A stretch of 13,955 bases of DNA from the NCBI GenBank assembly GCA_937915975.1, contig CALGGL010000220.1, positions 1 through 13,955 of the forward strand. The letters are read 5' to 3'. The position numbers and the translations under genes are program-made. The stretch's first letter is position 1, and each line of letters starts with the position of its first letter. Below are positions 6,631 to 13,955 of the stretch, one piece after another. Source of the stretch: an uncultured Lachnospiraceae bacterium. GTDB taxonomy: Bacteria > Bacillota > Clostridia > Lachnospirales > Lachnospiraceae. Below the pieces are notes generated by a model that saw only the letters and a program-made list of their open reading frames with translations, did no database searches and was not told where the DNA came from.

Positions 6631-7461
6631 ATGAGATTTAAAAGACTTCGCAAGTTAATTATATTATTATTTATACCCTTTGCTTTAGCTGTCTTTATAT
6701 CAGGAACAAATTCATATGCTACCGGAGTTACTCCTGATACGGATCCTGAAGAGGGCATGGAAAACGCAGTCACCGATGATGAAAATGACGGGTTTTCCAT
6801 AGGACTTACATTAGATTCAAATTCTGATGAAACAAGACTTGCCGGAACCCTCAGGATGCTTATTGTAATTACGGTAATTTCAATAGCTCCATCAATATTA
6901 GTTATGCTGACGTCGTTTACGAGGATTATTGTGGTTCTGCATTTTGTAAGAACTGCAGTAGGTACACAGTCGTCACCGCCTAATAATGTATTGATTGGGC
7001 TTTCGTTGTTTTTAACATTATTTGTTATGAGCCCTGTCTTTGTTAGAATAAATAATGAAGCAATCGAACCTTTGGCTGCTGAAGAAATCTCACAAGAGGA
7101 GGCAATTGATAATGCAATAGGTCCTCTCAGAGAATTTATGCTCAGACAGGTAAGGCAGGAGGATTTAAGACTGTTTATGGATATCGCAAGAATGGATACG
7201 GTTGACGATCCGAGTGAGATTCCGACAACGGTTATTATTCCCGCATTTATAATCAGTGAATTAAGAGCTGCATTTATAATAGGCTTTTTGATATATATTC
7301 CTTTTATTATTATTGATATGGTTGTTTCATCGGTACTTATGTCTATGGGTATGATGATGCTTCCGCCTACAACGATTTCAATGCCTTTCAAAATTTTACT
7401 TTTTGTTATGGCAGACGGATGGAATCTTATTATCGGACAATTGGTTCAGTCCTTCCATTAG
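6631..7461 (+). CDS. fliP: Flagellar type III export gate protein FliP
   Basis: FliP forms the pentameric core of the export pore with FliQ and FliR. Residues 1-30 (basic MRFKRLRK, hydrophobic stretch, then SYA) are a likely cleavable signal peptide, as known for FliP. The mature protein has a membrane segment near residues 72-90, then the signature TSFTRIIVVLHFVRTAVGTQ, SPPNNVLIGLSLFLTLFV and a loop region. The C-terminal hydrophobic pair carries IIPAFIISELRAAFIIGFLI and MMLPPTTISMPFKILLFVM. Its 276 residues match the family length. The gene starts eight bases after fliO with a weak AGGTAG site. A 78-base gap follows before fliQ, the widest untranslated gap inside the + strand run. Confidence 0.97.
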   Translation: MRFKRLRKLIILLFIPFALAVFISGTNSYATGVTPDTDPEEGMENAVTDDENDGFSIGLTLDSNSDETRLAGTLRMLIVITVISIAPSILVMLTSFTRIIVVLHFVRTAVGTQSSPPNNVLIGLSLFLTLFVMSPVFVRINNEAIEPLAAEEISQEEAIDNAIGPLREFMLRQVRQEDLRLFMDIARMDTVDDPSEIPTTVIIPAFIISELRAAFIIGFLIYIPFIIIDMVVSSVLMSMGMMMLPPTTISMPFKILLFVMADGWNLIIGQLVQSFH

Positions 7462-7539
7462 ATTATGGAAGCTGATTTATCGGGCGGTTACACAGTCGGT
7501 TAACACTTATATGATTATTTTATAAAGAAGGTGAGTAAA

Positions 7540-7809
7540 ATGTCGGTCGGTGACGTTATAGACATTACAAGTCAGGCTATCTGGTTAATTATTAAATGTG
7601 CTGCTCCTATGCTTCTGGCATCCCTGACAGTCGGTTTGATAGTCAGTATTTTCCAGACGGTTACTTCAATTCAGGAACAGACACTTACATTTGTTCCTAA
7701 GATTTTGACTGTGTTTTTGGTTTTGATATTAACAGGTAACTGGATATTAAATAATATAGTTGCGTTTATTCAGGATATTTACAGCAGATTCGGAGATTTT
7801 GTGGGGTAA
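7540..7809 (+). CDS. fliQ: Flagellar type III export gate protein FliQ
   Basis: FliQ is a small two-helix membrane protein; four copies wrap the FliP/FliR pore. The sequence shows MSVGDVIDITSQAIWLIIK, a first helix ending in a conserved charged-polar turn (SIFQTVTSIQEQTLTFVPKI), and a second helix LTVFLVLILTGNWILNNIV. I prefer the ATG at 7540, giving 89 residues, the standard FliQ length. GAAGGTG at 7527-7533 then has good spacing. An in-frame GTG at 7531 would add three residues but leaves poor spacing. fliR starts six bases downstream. Confidence 0.95.
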   Translation: MSVGDVIDITSQAIWLIIKCAAPMLLASLTVGLIVSIFQTVTSIQEQTLTFVPKILTVFLVLILTGNWILNNIVAFIQDIYSRFGDFVG

Positions 7810-7815
7810 TGCGGT

Positions 7816-8589
7816 ATGGATTTAAGAATATCAACCTTAACCCTTGAGGCTTTTTTGCTCGTGCTTGCCAGGACGGGCGGCTTTATAGCTACGGCTCCGT
7901 TGTTTAGTAACAGGAGTATTAATACCAGATTAAGATTATTAATTTCAATCTGTCTTGCTATAACCCTGTTCACATCCATGGATGTTCCCTTGCCGGAATA
8001 CAGTACAATTTTCGGATATACCGTTTTGCTGGTTAAAGAACTTTTGATAGGCTTATCGGTAGGCTTTATTTCAAGCTTTGTAATGGCTGTAATCTATATG
8101 GCGGGAGAGTTTATAGACAGAGAGATAGGCTTTACCATGGCTACCACCTTTGATCCTTCTGTCGGCGCAAATGTTACTATTACGGCAGAGATTTATGATA
8201 AGATGATATATCTTGTTATTCTTATAACCAATCTTCATGTTTATATTTTGAAAGCACTGGTTCAGACATTTGAAGCGGTACCGCTCGGACATGTAAATAT
8301 AAATTTCGGATTCATGTTTACTGAGGTTCTTGGCCTTATAGGACAGTATTTCAGCATCGGATTTATGATAGCGATGCCGGTTTTCCTCAGTACCATAATT
8401 TTAAATGTTGTACTGGGTGTGATTTCAAAAAGCTCGCCTCAGATGAATATGTTTGCCATAGGAATGCAATTAAAGGTTTTAGGCGGACTTTTGATGCTGT
8501 CGATAATTACCATGTATATTCCGAGTGTGGCTAATTATCTGGTGGAAAAAATGAATGATGTAGTTATGACGGTGTTGGGAGGTTTGTAA
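7816..8589 (+). CDS. fliR: Flagellar type III export gate protein FliR
   Basis: FliR is the single-copy subunit that completes the FliP5-FliQ4-FliR1 pore. The 257-residue protein is hydrophobic throughout, with about six membrane-embedded helices. Family landmarks include LVLARTGGFIATAPLFSNRS near the N-terminus, LVKELLIGLSVGFISSFVM in the middle, AGEFIDREIGFTMATTFDPS, and NMFAIGMQLKVLGGLLML toward the C-terminus. The weak GGGG site at 7803-7806 lies in the end of fliQ, suggesting translational coupling. The stop is four bases before flhB, and GGGAGGT at the end of fliR serves as the flhB binding site. Confidence 0.96.
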   Translation: MDLRISTLTLEAFLLVLARTGGFIATAPLFSNRSINTRLRLLISICLAITLFTSMDVPLPEYSTIFGYTVLLVKELLIGLSVGFISSFVMAVIYMAGEFIDREIGFTMATTFDPSVGANVTITAEIYDKMIYLVILITNLHVYILKALVQTFEAVPLGHVNINFGFMFTEVLGLIGQYFSIGFMIAMPVFLSTIILNVVLGVISKSSPQMNMFAIGMQLKVLGGLLMLSIITMYIPSVANYLVEKMNDVVMTVLGGL

Positions 8590-8593
8590 TTAT

Positions 8594-9703
8594 ATGTCTT
8601 ATTATAAACCTATAATCAGATACAATCTTCAGCTTTTTGCAAATGATGATAAAACCGAAGAGCCTACTGCTAAAAAAATAGAAGATACCCGTAAGGAAGG
8701 GCAGGTTGCAAAAAGTAATGAGCTTCAAAGTGCTGTTATTTTGTTTACGGCGTTCTTAAGCCTCAGACTTTTGATGGGCTTTCTGTCAAACAGGCTTTTG
8801 GAGGTCTTTCACACTTTTTGGCAACAGGCGCACGTATATTCTACAGGGGATTTTTCTACCAATACTGCACATAAGATTATTACAAATGTACTTTTGTATG
8901 TTTTGATAACGATTTTGCCGTTTTTACTTATTTTTTTATTTGTTGGATTTATGACACAAAGACTTCAGTTCAAATGGGAGGTAACCACAAAACCTCTTCA
9001 GCCTAAATTCAACAAGCTTAATCCGATAAACGGCTTTAAGCGTATTTTTTCGGGAAGATCCTTGATAAATCTTCTTTTATCTGTAGCCAAGGTTATAATA
9101 TTCGGATTTTTGAGCTATAGCGTTATAAAGGATAACATGGCTATATTTACAAATGCTTATGATAAAAGTATTGAGGAAAACCTCGGGCTATTATTTGATT
9201 TGATTCTTGAGCTTGGAACAAAAATTTCCGCTGTATATCTTGTTCTTGCTTTTGCTGATTTATTTTATCAAAAATGGAAGCACAGGCAGGAAATTAAGAT
9301 GACCAAGCAGGAGGTTAAGGACGAATATAAGAATCAGGAAGGAGATCCTAAGGTCAAGAGTCAGCAAAGGCAAAGAATGCAACAGGCATCCAGAAGACGA
9401 ATGATGCAGAGTATTCCTGAGGCGGATGTTGTTATCACCAATCCTACGCATTTTGCGGTTGCATTAAAATATGATAATAATGTGAGCAACGCACCGCTTG
9501 TTGTTGCAAAGGGGGCAGACTATCTGGCTTATAAGATAAAGGATATTGCAAGAGAAAACAATGTTGAGATAGTTGAGGATAAGCCTCTTGCAAGAATGTT
9601 ATATGCAAATGTTGAGGTTGGGGATGAGATTCCGCCAGAGCTTTATCAGTCAGTTGCCGAGGTTCTTGCATATGTTTACAAGCTTAACAATAAAGTGAGT
9701 TAA
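8594..9703 (+). CDS. flhB: Flagellar export switch protein FlhB
   Basis: FlhB controls the export switch from rod/hook to filament substrates by self-cleavage. The N-terminal region has NLQLFANDDKTEEPTAKKIE and RKEGQVAKSNEL, typical for FlhB. Four membrane helices follow, within about residues 47-225, with PKFNKLNPINGFKRIFSGRS between the second and third. The cytoplasmic domain carries the autocleavage motif Asn283-Pro284-Thr285-His286 (VITNPTHFAVALKYD), intact, so cleavage between Asn283 and Pro284 is expected. After it comes APLVVAKGADYLAYKIKDIA and a conserved tail EIPPELYQSVAEVLAYVY. Length is 369 residues, normal. The ATG at 8594 is preceded by GGGAGGT inside fliR. Confidence 0.97.
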   Translation: MSYYKPIIRYNLQLFANDDKTEEPTAKKIEDTRKEGQVAKSNELQSAVILFTAFLSLRLLMGFLSNRLLEVFHTFWQQAHVYSTGDFSTNTAHKIITNVLLYVLITILPFLLIFLFVGFMTQRLQFKWEVTTKPLQPKFNKLNPINGFKRIFSGRSLINLLLSVAKVIIFGFLSYSVIKDNMAIFTNAYDKSIEENLGLLFDLILELGTKISAVYLVLAFADLFYQKWKHRQEIKMTKQEVKDEYKNQEGDPKVKSQQRQRMQQASRRRMMQSIPEADVVITNPTHFAVALKYDNNVSNAPLVVAKGADYLAYKIKDIARENNVEIVEDKPLARMLYANVEVGDEIPPELYQSVAEVLAYVYKLNNKVS

Positions 9704-9723
9704 AGCTGTTAATTGTTTTACTA

Positions 9724-9741
9724 TGATTCACACCGGAATCA
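9724..9741. repeat. Small perfect inverted repeat between flhB and flhA
   Basis: TGATTC and GAATCA flank a six-base spacer (ACACCG) in the 68-base flhB-flhA gap. The 6-bp arms are too short for a terminator and there is no T-run after them. It could be a weak hairpin or an operator half-site pair, or chance. Confidence 0.35.
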
Positions 9742-9771
9742 ATGATTATATACGGAAAGGAGTAAATGGTC

Positions 9772-11814
9772 ATGAAAAGAAATGATATGTTTTTGGGCTT
9801 TTATTTACTTGCTGCCGTAGTATTTTTCATTATTCCGATACCATCCTGGCTTCTAGATTTACTAATACTTTTTAACATTTCTCTTGCGTTGATTATAGTG
9901 TTTAACTGTTTATTTGCAAAAGAAACCCTGGGTATGTCAGGCTTCCCGACGTTGCTTTTGTTTACCACGATATTCAGAATATCACTTAACGTTTCTTCTA
10001 CAAGACTTATACTATCAACCGGTAATCCCGGAAGAGTTGTAGAAGTATTCGGTTCCTTCGTCGGTGGAGGTAATCTTGTAATTGGTGCAATTATATTCAT
10101 AGTTTTAATAATTGTTCAGATGATGATTATCAATAAAGGTACCGAAAGAGTTTCCGAGGTAACGGCAAGATTTACACTTGATGCTATGCCGGGTAAGCAG
10201 ATGGCGATTGATGCTGACCTTTCATCAGGTGCCATAACCGATCAGGAGGCAATAGCAAGAAGAGATAAGATTCAGGCGGAATCGGCATTCTTCGGAGCCA
10301 TGGACGGTGCCACAAAGTATGTAAAAGGAGATGCTACTGCAGGTCTTGTAATAACTCTTATCAATATAGTCGGTGGTATCGCACTCGGTATAACCATGCA
10401 GGGTATGTCCGCATCGGAAGCTCTTCAAAAATATACAATACTTACCATAGGTGACGGACTTGTTTCACAGATTCCATCGATGCTTATATCACTTTCTACA
10501 GGTCTTTTGGTTACAAAGGCTTCAAAGGAGGAAAGTATAGGAGATACGCTTATCGGAGAACTTTTCAGTATTCCTAAGGTTCTTACTTTCGTAGGCGGAA
10601 CCATGCTCGGACTCGGATTACTTACGCCGCTTAACTTTTTCTTTTGCGCAGCTTATGGTATACTGTTCATAGTTATAGCTAACTCGCTTAAAAATGCGGA
10701 GAAGAAGTCCGAAATCGAGGAAGAGGTTGAAGAAGAAGAAATTCAGGCGGATGAAGTCAGACGTCATGAAAATGTTAATTCGCTTCTGCAGGTTGACCCT
10801 ATTGAATTGGAGTTTGGTTATGGTATAATACCATTAGCGGATGTTAACCAGGGCGGTGATCTCTTAGACAGAGTTGTTATGATCAGGAGACAGATTGCTC
10901 TTGAGCTCGGTGCTGTTGTTCCGATTATCCGTTTGAGAGATAACATACAGCTTAATCCTAATCAGTATATTATAAAAATTAAGGGTATTCAGGTAAGTGA
11001 AGGTGAGATATTATTTGACCATTATATGGCTATGAATCCCGGATATGTTGAGGATGAGATAACAGGTATTCCTACACTTGAACCGGCATTTCATCTTGAA
11101 GCTATGTGGATAACTGAATCACAGCGTGAACGTGCTGAGTCACTAGGATATACGGTTGTTGATCCGCCTTCGATTATAGCTACGCATCTTACAGAGGTTA
11201 TCAAGCATCACTTGGATGAACTTCTTACCAGACAGGATGTTCAGAACCTTATCGATAATATCAAGGAGTCCAATAAAACCCTTGTTGATGAGCTTGTACC
11301 AAAACTTCTTGGTGTCGGTGACATTCAGAAGGTTTTACAGAATCTCTTAAAAGAAGGTATATCAATAAGAGATCTTGTTACTATATTTGAAACTTTGGCA
11401 GATTATGCCACCACCAGCCGTGATACCGATATTCTGACGGAATATGTAAGACAAAGCTTAAAACGAGCCATTTCCAATAAGTATTTCGGAGATGACAATA
11501 TGACTGAAGTTATAACACTTGATCCTAAGATTGAGCAGATGATTATGAGTTCGATTAAGCAAACGGAACAGGGTGCATATATATCACTTGATCCGGCTGT
11601 TACAAAGCAGATACTTAATGCTACGGAGATTGAGGTTAAAAAGCTTGAAGATAAGGGACTTAATCCTATTATCATAACCTCACCTATAGTCAGAATGTAC
11701 TTTAAAAAGATGACAAGCGAGTATTTCAGTGACCTTGTGGTTATTTCGTATAATGAGATTGATTCCGATATTGAGCTTAAATCAATAGGAGTGGTAACGA
11801 TAGATGATAATTAA
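9772..11814 (+). CDS. flhA: Flagellar export gate protein FlhA
   Basis: FlhA forms the nonameric ring of the export gate, couples export to ion flow and docks chaperone-substrate complexes. The N-terminal half has about eight membrane helices (residues 1-about 310). Between them is the FHIPEP-family signature around residue 140, MPGKQMAIDADLSSGAI, containing conserved aspartates. An acidic linker (EIEEEVEEEEIQ) leads to the four-subdomain cytoplasmic part, with FGYGIIPLADVNQGGDLLDR, RLRDNIQLNPNQYIIKIKG, VVDPPSIIATHL and IVRMYFKKM. I choose ATG 9772 (680 residues) because AAGGAG at 9757-9762 is then nine bases away; ATG 9766 would leave only three. The end overlaps the flhF start by 11 bases. 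Confidence 0.97.
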   Translation: MKRNDMFLGFYLLAAVVFFIIPIPSWLLDLLILFNISLALIIVFNCLFAKETLGMSGFPTLLLFTTIFRISLNVSSTRLILSTGNPGRVVEVFGSFVGGGNLVIGAIIFIVLIIVQMMIINKGTERVSEVTARFTLDAMPGKQMAIDADLSSGAITDQEAIARRDKIQAESAFFGAMDGATKYVKGDATAGLVITLINIVGGIALGITMQGMSASEALQKYTILTIGDGLVSQIPSMLISLSTGLLVTKASKEESIGDTLIGELFSIPKVLTFVGGTMLGLGLLTPLNFFFCAAYGILFIVIANSLKNAEKKSEIEEEVEEEEIQADEVRRHENVNSLLQVDPIELEFGYGIIPLADVNQGGDLLDRVVMIRRQIALELGAVVPIIRLRDNIQLNPNQYIIKIKGIQVSEGEILFDHYMAMNPGYVEDEITGIPTLEPAFHLEAMWITESQRERAESLGYTVVDPPSIIATHLTEVIKHHLDELLTRQDVQNLIDNIKESNKTLVDELVPKLLGVGDIQKVLQNLLKEGISIRDLVTIFETLADYATTSRDTDILTEYVRQSLKRAISNKYFGDDNMTEVITLDPKIEQMIMSSIKQTEQGAYISLDPAVTKQILNATEIEVKKLEDKGLNPIIITSPIVRMYFKKMTSEYFSDLVVISYNEIDSDIELKSIGVVTIDDN

Positions 11815-12307
11815 GAAGTACAAAGCAACAACTGAAAAGGATGCTATTCTTATGGCAAAGGAAGAACTCGGTCCTGAGGCTGTTGTGATGAATGTTAAGA
11901 CCATAAAAAGAAAAGGCATAATGAAGCTTTTCAAGAAAAATACAGTCGAACTTACAGCGGCAATTGATGACAATGTTGCTGAAAAGCCGGTGAAGGAAGG
12001 CTACAGTGAAGAGGCTCAAAATGCGATTGAAGAAAAGATTAACAGCATAGCAAAGCTTTTGGAACAGCAGATGATGTCCGGAAATGAAAAAAATACCGGA
12101 GATGATGCGGAAAAAGTCAGCGGTTCAAGGTTTGACGCGGTCGTGTCGGATGATACTTCCGATGTGATAAAAAACCGGACAATCGGTGAAGGTGTATCCA
12201 AGGATATTTCCAAAAACAAAGTTGCAAAAATATTGTGCGGTAACTGTCCAAGTTTCTTTTATCCAGTCAATTCCAGAAAGTGCAGAAATCTCGTTGTGCT
12301 TTTCTGA
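11804..12307 (+). pseudogene. flhF: Flagellar placement GTPase FlhF, N-terminal domain only, truncated by a join
   Basis: FlhF is an SRP-type GTPase that sets flagellar location and number. The first 60 residues show the FlhF N-terminal pattern: MIIKKYKATTEKDAILMAKE, LGPEAVVMNVKTIKRKGIM, followed by a variable acidic and lysine-rich region (EKINSIAKLLEQQMM). Full-length FlhF is roughly 380-450 residues, with the GTPase NG domain in the C-terminal two thirds; no P-loop or other GTPase motif is present here. From about residue 140 (after KNKVAKIL) the reading frame enters sequence whose sensible coding is on the opposite strand, so the final 20 or so residues before the TAG/TGA-type stop at 12305-12307 are not native. 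The 11-base overlap with flhA and AGGAG at 11787-11791 show that the 5' end is genuine. Confidence 0.85.
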
Positions 12308-13270
12308 ATATTCTGTGTTTTGTGCGTTATAAAGTTTTGTTTTAAAAATTGATTCCGCACTCTTTTGAAAATACCTTTGCAAAAAGAACGCTGATTCAAC
12401 TCGCAAAACAGTCTGTCCAATCGGGAGAGCCACATCCGCGCCAATCATAGACATGCGTTTGTATTTTCCGTTAATTTCAATTCCGTTAGGTACGCTAGGA
12501 TCGCCTTCAGTATAAGTCATAGTATAATCCAAAACTGGAATGTCGTCCCAACCATAAAATCCGTAGAGCGAAACATCAAGCAAAGAAAAATATCCCGAAA
12601 GTTTAAGGCCATACTCGCCGTTCCAAAGGGCTTTTTCTGGTTCTGTAAACTCTCCGATTGTAAGTGGAAGCGAAAGGGTCGTTCCAAGCGCAGGAACGGG
12701 AAAATCAACCGATAGGGGAACTACATATTTTCGGAGCAAGTTGTTTTTTTTGAGAGGAAGGGATGCAGGCGTAAAAAAAGGAATCCACCACGCATCCGCA
12801 GTAAAAGAATCTCCGTTCAAAGAAAGTCTTAGCGAATCAACTGGAAGTTTTGAGTCGTCTGCAGTGAGGTTAGAAAAACTCGACATATCTTCAGGGCAGA
12901 TTACATTCGTAATATCGATTGCGTCCGCCTTTCCCCAAGCTGCTTTTTGCCGCCCCACTCTGATTCCCCAAAAAGAAGCCGTATAGTCAATCCATGCCTC
13001 ATTGAGCAAAAAAGTAAGTTCGTTTTCTATTGAGTTGTAAGTAACTTTTCCTTCCGAAAAGGATGAACTATTTCCATAAAATGCTTCAATTTTACCCGTA
13101 AAAGAAGTTTCGCCTAGAGTGTAGCGCGCCCTTGAATCACTTTCCGTCTGCGGGGTAGCTACTCCCCAACGGGTTTCCAAAGTGCCAGTAAAGTCCGTGC
13201 CAGTTTCTTCCTCGGAAAAAAGGCTAAATGCAAAAAAAGCAAAACTTACAGCAAAAAAAATCTTTTTCAT
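12125..13270 (-). pseudogene. Outer-membrane beta-barrel protein (DUF1302-like), C-terminus truncated by a join
   Basis: A signal peptide is clear: MKKIFFAVSFAFFAFSLFSE. The mature part has alternating strands rich in aromatic residues, as in outer-membrane barrels. Its best landmark is near residues 100-125: FWGIRVGRQKAAWGKADAID, then ITNVICPEDMSSF, which matches the RxGRQxxxWGKxDxxxxxDxxxP region of DUF1302-type proteins that are encoded with RND/MMPL exporters. DAWWIPFFTPASLP and SLYGFYGWDDIPV are further barrel-like strands. Native coding ends at about 12235; the last 30-odd residues before the stop at 12125 are antisense of flhF. The ATG shares its A with the TGA of the upstream gene (TGATG at 13272-13268), so the two genes form an operon. 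The function is probably a barrel for lipid or substrate export; this is inference. Confidence 0.7.
12205..12240. other. Probable chimeric join between flhF and the Treponema-like outer-membrane gene
   Basis: A + strand gene (flhF) and a - strand gene lose their 3' ends at the same place. To the left, flhF reads sensibly to about KNKVAKIL. To the right, the minus-strand protein reads sensibly up to WTVTAQYF. Beyond this point each continues only as meaningless translation of the other's opposite strand. Codon style and apparent phylum also change here, from a Gram-positive flagellar operon to envelope proteins of a bacterium with an outer membrane. Confidence 0.75.
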
Positions 13271-13955
13271 CAGCGTATTCTTCGTTTTTCAAGGGCAGCC
13301 ACAGTAAAAAGTGAGTCATCAATGTCCTCGGCATCGTAGACGATGTTTTTTGTTTCGATTGTGGACCAAGTTCCAGTCTGAACATTTTCCATCTTCATTT
13401 TTTGCGCAGTGGTATAGCCGTTGATTGTAGCAAAATCCGAGCAAGTAAGGATTCTGTGAAGTTTATCCTGTCGGTCAAAGAATTCGCATTTTTGAATGAT
13501 ATAGCCGTCTTTGGAGATGTATGTAATGTATCGTGGCTCTTTTTCGGTGTGAGCCTTGCTTATGCACTCGACTTTGTAGCAGTCAGTTCCGTTTACGCTT
13601 TGTTCGCCCAAAAGGTTGTAGGTGTATTTTGAAATACTTCTGTCGTCCATATCTTGATAGGTAAAGTCAGTTCCCATAAAACTTCCCTCGCTTTCTGAGC
13701 CACTTGAAGCGATTCGGCGGGTCTTTTTCATTGCGGGCATGTAAAGCCAATTGTCGGAGTCCTTTTTGTTTCCGTTAGAATCTTCCTTATACTCAAACAT
13801 GAGGTAAGCCGTTCCAGCTACATCTTTTGGTGTTGTAAACACAATAACTTCCTTTGTAACTTCTCCGTAGTCTTTACTTTTCATAATGACTTCGCGAATT
13901 CTGTCCGAGCCTTTTTTTGAATGAATTGTAATCGTTGCAGTAGAAGAAGCTGTCT
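13270..13955 (-). CDS. LolA-like outer-membrane lipoprotein-sorting protein, N-terminus beyond the right end
   Basis: The frame is open to the window edge. It reads TASSTATITIHSKKGSDRIR upstream of the first internal ATG at 13884, so that ATG is not the start and the true start lies outside. Recognisable pieces are the strand pairs EVIVFTTPKDVAGTAYLMFE, DNWLYMPAMKKTRRIASSGS and EGSFMGTDFTYQDMDDRSIS, then VNGTDCYKVECIS and DGYIIQKCEFFDRQDKLHRI. The WLYxPxxKxxRRI and SFMGTDFTYxD motifs are characteristic of the LolA-like family annotated as outer-membrane lipoprotein-sorting protein, periplasmic and usually beside an RND/MMPL transporter and a DUF1302-type barrel. The overlap with the barrel gene fits that cassette. 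The RND transporter would be expected nearby but is not in the window. Style and partner gene suggest Treponema. Confidence 0.8.
   Translation of the reverse strand, partial: TASSTATITIHSKKGSDRIREVIMKSKDYGEVTKEVIVFTTPKDVAGTAYLMFEYKEDSNGNKKDSDNWLYMPAMKKTRRIASSGSESEGSFMGTDFTYQDMDDRSISKYTYNLLGEQSVNGTDCYKVECISKAHTEKEPRYITYISKDGYIIQKCEFFDRQDKLHRILTCSDFATINGYTTAQKMKMENVQTGTWSTIETKNIVYDAEDIDDSLFTVAALEKRRIR

Noticed and set aside
6582..7391. Long 269-codon open frame on the minus strand opposite fliP
   Set aside because: It is an antisense shadow of fliP with Ile/Ser-rich composition, no family resemblance and no ribosome binding site in a sensible place.
9801..10100. 99-codon minus-strand frame opposite flhA
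   Set aside because: Shadow of the well-supported flhA membrane domain.
12205..12240. Insertion of a transferred spirochaete segment by a mobile element
   Set aside because: No transposase, terminal repeats, target duplication or attachment site is visible; both genes are simply cut.

Overview
The window is dominated by a collinear flagellar and chemotaxis operon on the + strand: flbD, motA, motB, fliL, fliM, fliY, cheY, fliO, fliP, fliQ, fliR, flhB, flhA, flhF (about 1238 to 12225). This order, FliY with CheC-type phosphatase motifs, and a CheY placed between fliY and fliO are typical of motile Clostridia, and the protein style is closest to Lachnospiraceae such as Butyrivibrio or Roseburia. 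Nearly all genes are tightly spaced or overlap and have good ribosome binding sites. Together they encode the stator (MotA/MotB), the stator-associated protein FliL, the switch (FliM/FliY), its input signal (CheY), the membrane part of the export gate (FliO/P/Q/R, FlhB, FlhA) and the start of the placement GTPase FlhF.

The window does not look like one continuous chromosome. At about 336-353 the C-terminal end of a cobalt-precorrin gene (cbiD, followed by the start of cbiF, - strand) abuts the truncated 3' end of an unrelated GAF-like gene. At about 12205-12240 flhF is cut off after its N-terminal domain and meets, tail to tail, a truncated - strand outer-membrane protein gene. That gene and its upstream partner (a LolA-like periplasmic protein running off the right end) look spirochaetal, Treponema-like. 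A third, less certain join lies inside motA near 2020-2090, where codon choice changes from GGC/GGA, GAC, TTC, CGN and AAA to GGT, GAT and AAG while the reading frame is kept.

Layout: 1-~345, cobalamin biosynthesis fragments (-); ~345-1120, truncated GAF-like protein (-); 1121-1237, divergent intergenic region; 1238-~2040, flbD and most of motA, possibly from a different bacterium (a Synergistota-like origin is a guess); ~2040-~12225, Lachnospiraceae-like flagellar operon (+); ~12225-13955, Treponema-like envelope operon (-). A gut or rumen community would contain all of these lineages, so a chimeric metagenomic contig is the simplest explanation. I see no evidence of a novel defence, mobile or catalytic system. 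The most informative biology is the intact dual-motif FliY beside CheY. The most important practical point is the chimerism.
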